Assembly (NCBI RefSeq): GCF_000019185.1
Contig: NC_010334.1
Span: 3,658,001-3,722,000 of the forward strand
Reading direction: 5' to 3'
Length of the DNA stretch: 64,000 nt
From: Shewanella halifaxensis HAW-EB4
GTDB lineage: Bacteria; Pseudomonadota; Gammaproteobacteria; Enterobacterales; Shewanellaceae
Position numbers and translations under genes: made by a program. This document shows positions 61,542-64,000 of this stretch, piece after piece; within the stretch, counting starts at the first letter, position 1, and the number at the start of each line of letters is the position of its first letter. Under the pieces are notes generated by a model. The model was not told the DNA's origin. It did no database searches and saw nothing but the letters and a program-made list of their open reading frames with translations.

Positions 61542-62621
61542 ATGAAACAGTTAAAATTAACTTCACTCACAATCGCTATCGCCACAGGCTTGATGCTATC
61601 TGGTTGCGGTGGTTCAGACAGTGACTCTAATGAGCCAGAACAAGCTCTGTTTAGCCTTGGAGTTTCAGACAACCCAGCTGACGCTAACATCGTCAACGTG
61701 GCTTTTAAGCAAGTTGTCTTAAAGAACAGTGAAGGCGCCTTCTCATTCGATGTTTCGACTGGTGATGACGGTTTACAACATGTCGACCTATTAAGCTTTC
61801 AAGGGCAAGACGTGGAAACATTGGTCAGCGGCCAATCTGTGCCCGTGGGTGAATACCAGATGTGTATTTACATGGAAAACAACACCATCTCTAGCGATAA
61901 AAGCTCTTATGTATTAAGTGGCGCAACTGAAGATGAAAATGGTGATTTTGTAGGCGGTGATATTGAAGGCTTAGTCACCAACAGTAACGGCTCTTGTGGT
62001 GGTGTGGGTGCCGATGAAGAAAATACTGGCCGCCTATTCTTTAATAAGTCATTTACTATTGCTGCGGGTAATAACAGCTTTGTTGCCGAGTTCAACCTCG
62101 CAAAAGGCTTACAAGCGCCACACGGAAACAAAGATTACTGGACACTAAAACCGACCTCAGTGCAACTTGTTAATGCCTCGGAAGTCGGTGCAATTAAAGG
62201 CCAAATTAGCCAAGAAACTATGGTTAGCTGTGAAGCTGAGGCTGGAGGCTCTGAGTTTAGCCCTGCAGTTTACCTTTACCCTAGCGAGACGGCGCTTGAT
62301 CAGATGGCAGACTTTAGAACGGGTCCAAATGTCTTGACGCAGGTTGCTCCAATCACGTCTGCGAGAGTAAATCCTATCCTTGATAACAGTGAAAATGTCA
62401 CTGGTTATGAGTACGAATTTGGTTTTATCGTAGCCGACACCTATAGCCTTGGCTACACCTGCTTAGCTCAAAATGATGATCCTGAAGAGTCTAACGTTCG
62501 TGAACCTGAAGATGGCAGTGCACCATTCTTCATCGACTCAGACGAGCAAGATGTAATTGTGACCCTTGGTGAAACAACAATACGTAATTTTCCTGAGGCA
62601 TTTGAGCCAGTAACTCCTTAA
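61542..62621 (+). CDS. DUF4382 lipoprotein
   Basis: A 359-residue lipoprotein: signal peptide with lipobox LMLSGCGG (Cys near residue 21), then an acidic linker and a DUF4382 domain (SLGVSDNPADANIVNVAFKQ through GEYQMCIYMENNT). The region beyond contains paired cysteines (MVSCEAEAGG, YTCLAQ) and an acidic tail. The ATG at 61542 has GGAG at good spacing; an in-frame upstream start would bury the signal peptide. Function is unknown; surface attachment is likely. Confidence 0.85.
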   Translation: MKQLKLTSLTIAIATGLMLSGCGGSDSDSNEPEQALFSLGVSDNPADANIVNVAFKQVVLKNSEGAFSFDVSTGDDGLQHVDLLSFQGQDVETLVSGQSVPVGEYQMCIYMENNTISSDKSSYVLSGATEDENGDFVGGDIEGLVTNSNGSCGGVGADEENTGRLFFNKSFTIAAGNNSFVAEFNLAKGLQAPHGNKDYWTLKPTSVQLVNASEVGAIKGQISQETMVSCEAEAGGSEFSPAVYLYPSETALDQMADFRTGPNVLTQVAPITSARVNPILDNSENVTGYEYEFGFIVADTYSLGYTCLAQNDDPEESNVREPEDGSAPFFIDSDEQDVIVTLGETTIRNFPEAFEPVTP

Positions 62622-62649
62622 CTCAAAATTACAGCTGCAATCGTTATAA

Positions 62650-62676
62650 AAGGGGCGAATATCGCCCCTTTCTTTT
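62650..62676 (+). terminator. Terminator after the DUF4382 gene
   Basis: AAGGGGCGA-ATA-TCGCCCCTT followed by TCTTTTC. Confidence 0.88.
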
Positions 62677-62790
62677 CAGCTTTGTATTCGCTCAATAGCA
62701 CTTCTCCTGTAAGCCACATTCTTCAGTAAATTCACTGCACAAGCCGATAAAATCACGCTAGAGTATCCCTAACGCAACGAGGGGGAAATA

Positions 62791-63273
62791 ATGACAGCTT
62801 CAATTTATGATTTTTCAGTGAAGGATATTCAGGGGCAAACGGTTTCACTGGCGGACTTTAAAGACCAGGTCATCTTAATCGTCAATACAGCTAGTGAGTG
62901 TGGCTTTACCCCCCAATATAGGGAACTCGAAGCTCTATATCAGAAGCATCAAACACAAGATTTTGTGGTACTCGGTTTTCCCTGCAACCAGTTTGGCGCG
63001 CAAGAAAAAGGCGATAACCAAACCATTAGCACTTTTTGTCAGTTGAACTTTGGTGTGACCTTTCCTCTATTTGAAAAAATAGAGGTCAATGGTGCTAACA
63101 CCGCACCGCTTTATGTCTACTTAAAACATTCCGCTAAGGGTTTGCTGGGTTCTGAGCGGATCAAATGGAACTTTACTAAGTTTCTAGTCAACAAAAAGGG
63201 GCTAGTCACGCAACGCTTTGCACCAACAACAAACCCCATGGCGATTGAAGCTGAAATATTAAAGCTGCTTTAA
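62791..63273 (+). CDS. Glutathione peroxidase family protein
   Basis: A 160-residue thiol peroxidase. The catalytic cysteine is in VNTASECGFTPQYRELEAL (Cys in place of Sec), the Gln is in FPCNQFGAQEKG and the Trp/Asn pair is in IKWNFTKFLV. It reduces hydroperoxides in the cytosol or periplasm, as BtuE does in E. coli. GAGGGGG precedes the ATG. Confidence 0.92.
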   Translation: MTASIYDFSVKDIQGQTVSLADFKDQVILIVNTASECGFTPQYRELEALYQKHQTQDFVVLGFPCNQFGAQEKGDNQTISTFCQLNFGVTFPLFEKIEVNGANTAPLYVYLKHSAKGLLGSERIKWNFTKFLVNKKGLVTQRFAPTTNPMAIEAEILKLL

Positions 63274-63381
63274 TCTATTAAATTAACGACTTAAAATTAC
63301 TCTATAAAAAAAACAAAAAAACAGGTTATTTTTTGAACTTTATCGAATTACTCGCCTCTAACTTTTTGAGCATTGAGTTTT

Positions 63382-63504
63382 ATGTTCATCATTCTCCCTG
63401 GGGCTTCTAGCGCAGCCCCCCTTGATCTCAATGTAGATCAATCAGGCAATCCTTTGGATTGCCCTTTTTTTATCTATACTCTGCGAAATCCCAGCAAATG
63501 TTAA
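63382..63504 (+). CDS. pyrL: Putative pyrL-type leader peptide of the pyrB attenuator
   Basis: A 40-codon frame, MFIILPGASSAAPLDLNVDQ then SGNPLDCPFFIYTLRNPSKC, begins upstream of a terminator and reads through its whole stem and T-run (CCT TTT TTT ATC), ending at 63502-63504. In E. coli pyrBI the leader peptide likewise spans the attenuator, and a ribosome following close behind polymerase prevents termination when UTP is low. The sequence is not like E. coli PyrL except for the Phe-rich part encoded by the T-tract, so the call rests on position and layout. Confidence 0.6.
   Translation: MFIILPGASSAAPLDLNVDQSGNPLDCPFFIYTLRNPSKC
63400..63419 (+). promoter_or_regulatory. Putative polymerase pause hairpin in the pyrB leader
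   Basis: GGGGCT/AGCCCC around an eight-base loop lies about 25 bp before the attenuator stem. A second, weaker hairpin, TTGATCT/AGATCAA (63422-63441), lies between them. Confidence 0.55.
63445..63471 (+). terminator. pyrB attenuator (Rho-independent terminator in the leader)
   Basis: GGCAATCC-TTT-GGATTGCC followed by C and seven T residues. It lies 239 bp upstream of the pyrB start and inside the leader frame, as expected for UTP-sensitive attenuation. Confidence 0.8.
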
Positions 63505-63709
63505 CGGATAAAAGCCAATATATTACAACCATCGAATATCGACGTTCCAGTGCATTTAATAGGTTTGCGAATTAAATGAAACACCTCTTAAAAGACATTG
63601 AATTAACAGAATAAATATTTTTGACTCTAGCGATATATCTCTATACTCATCGAAGGGAAACGAGTACAATACCACTCCGATTTCACCATCGGAAAAGGAT
63701 ACTGGAAGT

Positions 63710-64000
63710 ATGAGTAACCCCATTTATAACAAACATATAATATCGATCTCTGACCTATCTCGTTCTGAACTGGAACTTATCGTTTCTACCGCAAACGACC
63801 TAAAACAAAATCCTCGTCCCGACTTACTGAAAAATAAAGTGGTTGCAAGCTGCTTTTTTGAGGCGTCGACGCGAACTCGTCTGTCTTTCGAGACCGCAGT
63901 ACAAAGGTTAGGCGGAAGCGTTATTGGCTTCCCTGATAGCGGCAATACCTCATTAGGAAAAAAAGGGGAAACCTTGGCCGATTCGGTGCAGGTGATCTCC
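63710..64000 (+). CDS. pyrB: Aspartate carbamoyltransferase catalytic subunit (3' end outside window)
   Basis: The first 97 codons of the catalytic chain of aspartate transcarbamoylase, the committed step of pyrimidine synthesis. It reads MSNPIYNKHIISISDLSRSE and contains the carbamoyl-phosphate motif FFEASTRTRLSFETAVQRLG and the following SVIGFPDSGNTSLGKKGETL. GGAAG precedes the ATG. The frame is open to the last base of the window. An attenuator lies upstream. Confidence 0.96.
   Translation, partial: MSNPIYNKHIISISDLSRSELELIVSTANDLKQNPRPDLLKNKVVASCFFEASTRTRLSFETAVQRLGGSVIGFPDSGNTSLGKKGETLADSVQVIS

Noticed and set aside
1..64000. CRISPR array
   Set aside because: The tandem repeats seen are either spacer-less short arrays or long degenerate intergenic units, and no cas genes are present.

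Overview
The window looks like a chromosomal segment of a marine Shewanella-type gammaproteobacterium. It carries a pfa polyunsaturated fatty acid synthase locus (pfaA-pfaB-pfaC, pfaD), two TonB-dependent receptors behind Fur-box-like sites, an MSHA-like prepilin, a GlyGly-CTERM surface protein, a CHASE4-GGDEF diguanylate cyclase and several families of intergenic repeats. No rRNA, tRNA or CRISPR array was recognised. Genus assignment is inferred from gene content only.

Layout. 1-13.6 kb: the 3' part of pfaA (tail of one ACP, two full ACPs, ketoreductase, C-terminal hot-dog region), then pfaB and pfaC joined by TAATG stop/start overlaps, then pfaD after a 249-bp gap that can form nested hairpins. 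13.6-15.3 kb: two degenerate copies of the pfaD 3' end, forming roughly 180-bp direct repeats around an AT-rich gene for a secreted carbohydrate-binding-like protein. 15.4-25.7 kb: diguanylate cyclase, prepilin, penicillin-amidase family enzyme, zinc-ribbon protein, RhlE-type helicase, membrane TPR protein and M20 amidohydrolase. 26-31 kb: two convergent TonB-dependent receptors (heme/hemoglobin type and siderophore type) sharing one perfect bidirectional terminator. 31-34 kb: a decayed gene, a choice-of-anchor H/GlyGly-CTERM protein and an array of structured repeats of about 250 bp. 34-38 kb: PepSY protein, PhoP/PhoQ-like two-component pair and a DUF3300 protein with a hexapeptide-repeat tail. 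38-46.5 kb: an LRR-protein kinase fusion, DUF599 protein, a 53-residue YbaM homologue, FetB-like permease, PepT, a TrmK-type methyltransferase, a Nudix hydrolase and a DUF6768-like protein with an ECF sigma remnant upstream. 46.8-56.2 kb: GltS and a DAACS symporter (divergent), pseudouridine catabolism genes psuK-psuG, and an AspT-type antiporter and glutamate decarboxylase separated by a MITE-like element. 56.7-64 kb: housekeeping and envelope genes, ending in pyrB, which is preceded by what looks like a pyrL-type leader-peptide attenuator.

Functional links. PfaA-D build long-chain PUFA; the phosphopantetheinyl transferase PfaE is not in view. GltS, the DAACS carrier, the AspT-type antiporter and GadB form a glutamate uptake and decarboxylation neighbourhood consistent with acid tolerance. 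PsuK and PsuG catalyse consecutive steps, and PsuK carries its own N-terminal DNA-binding domain with a near-perfect palindrome at its promoter. The most unusual non-coding features are the serial pfaD 3'-end copies, a short CAGCCTTGAGCGG-type motif found both between and inside genes, and 12-16-bp tandem repeats placed at gene ends.
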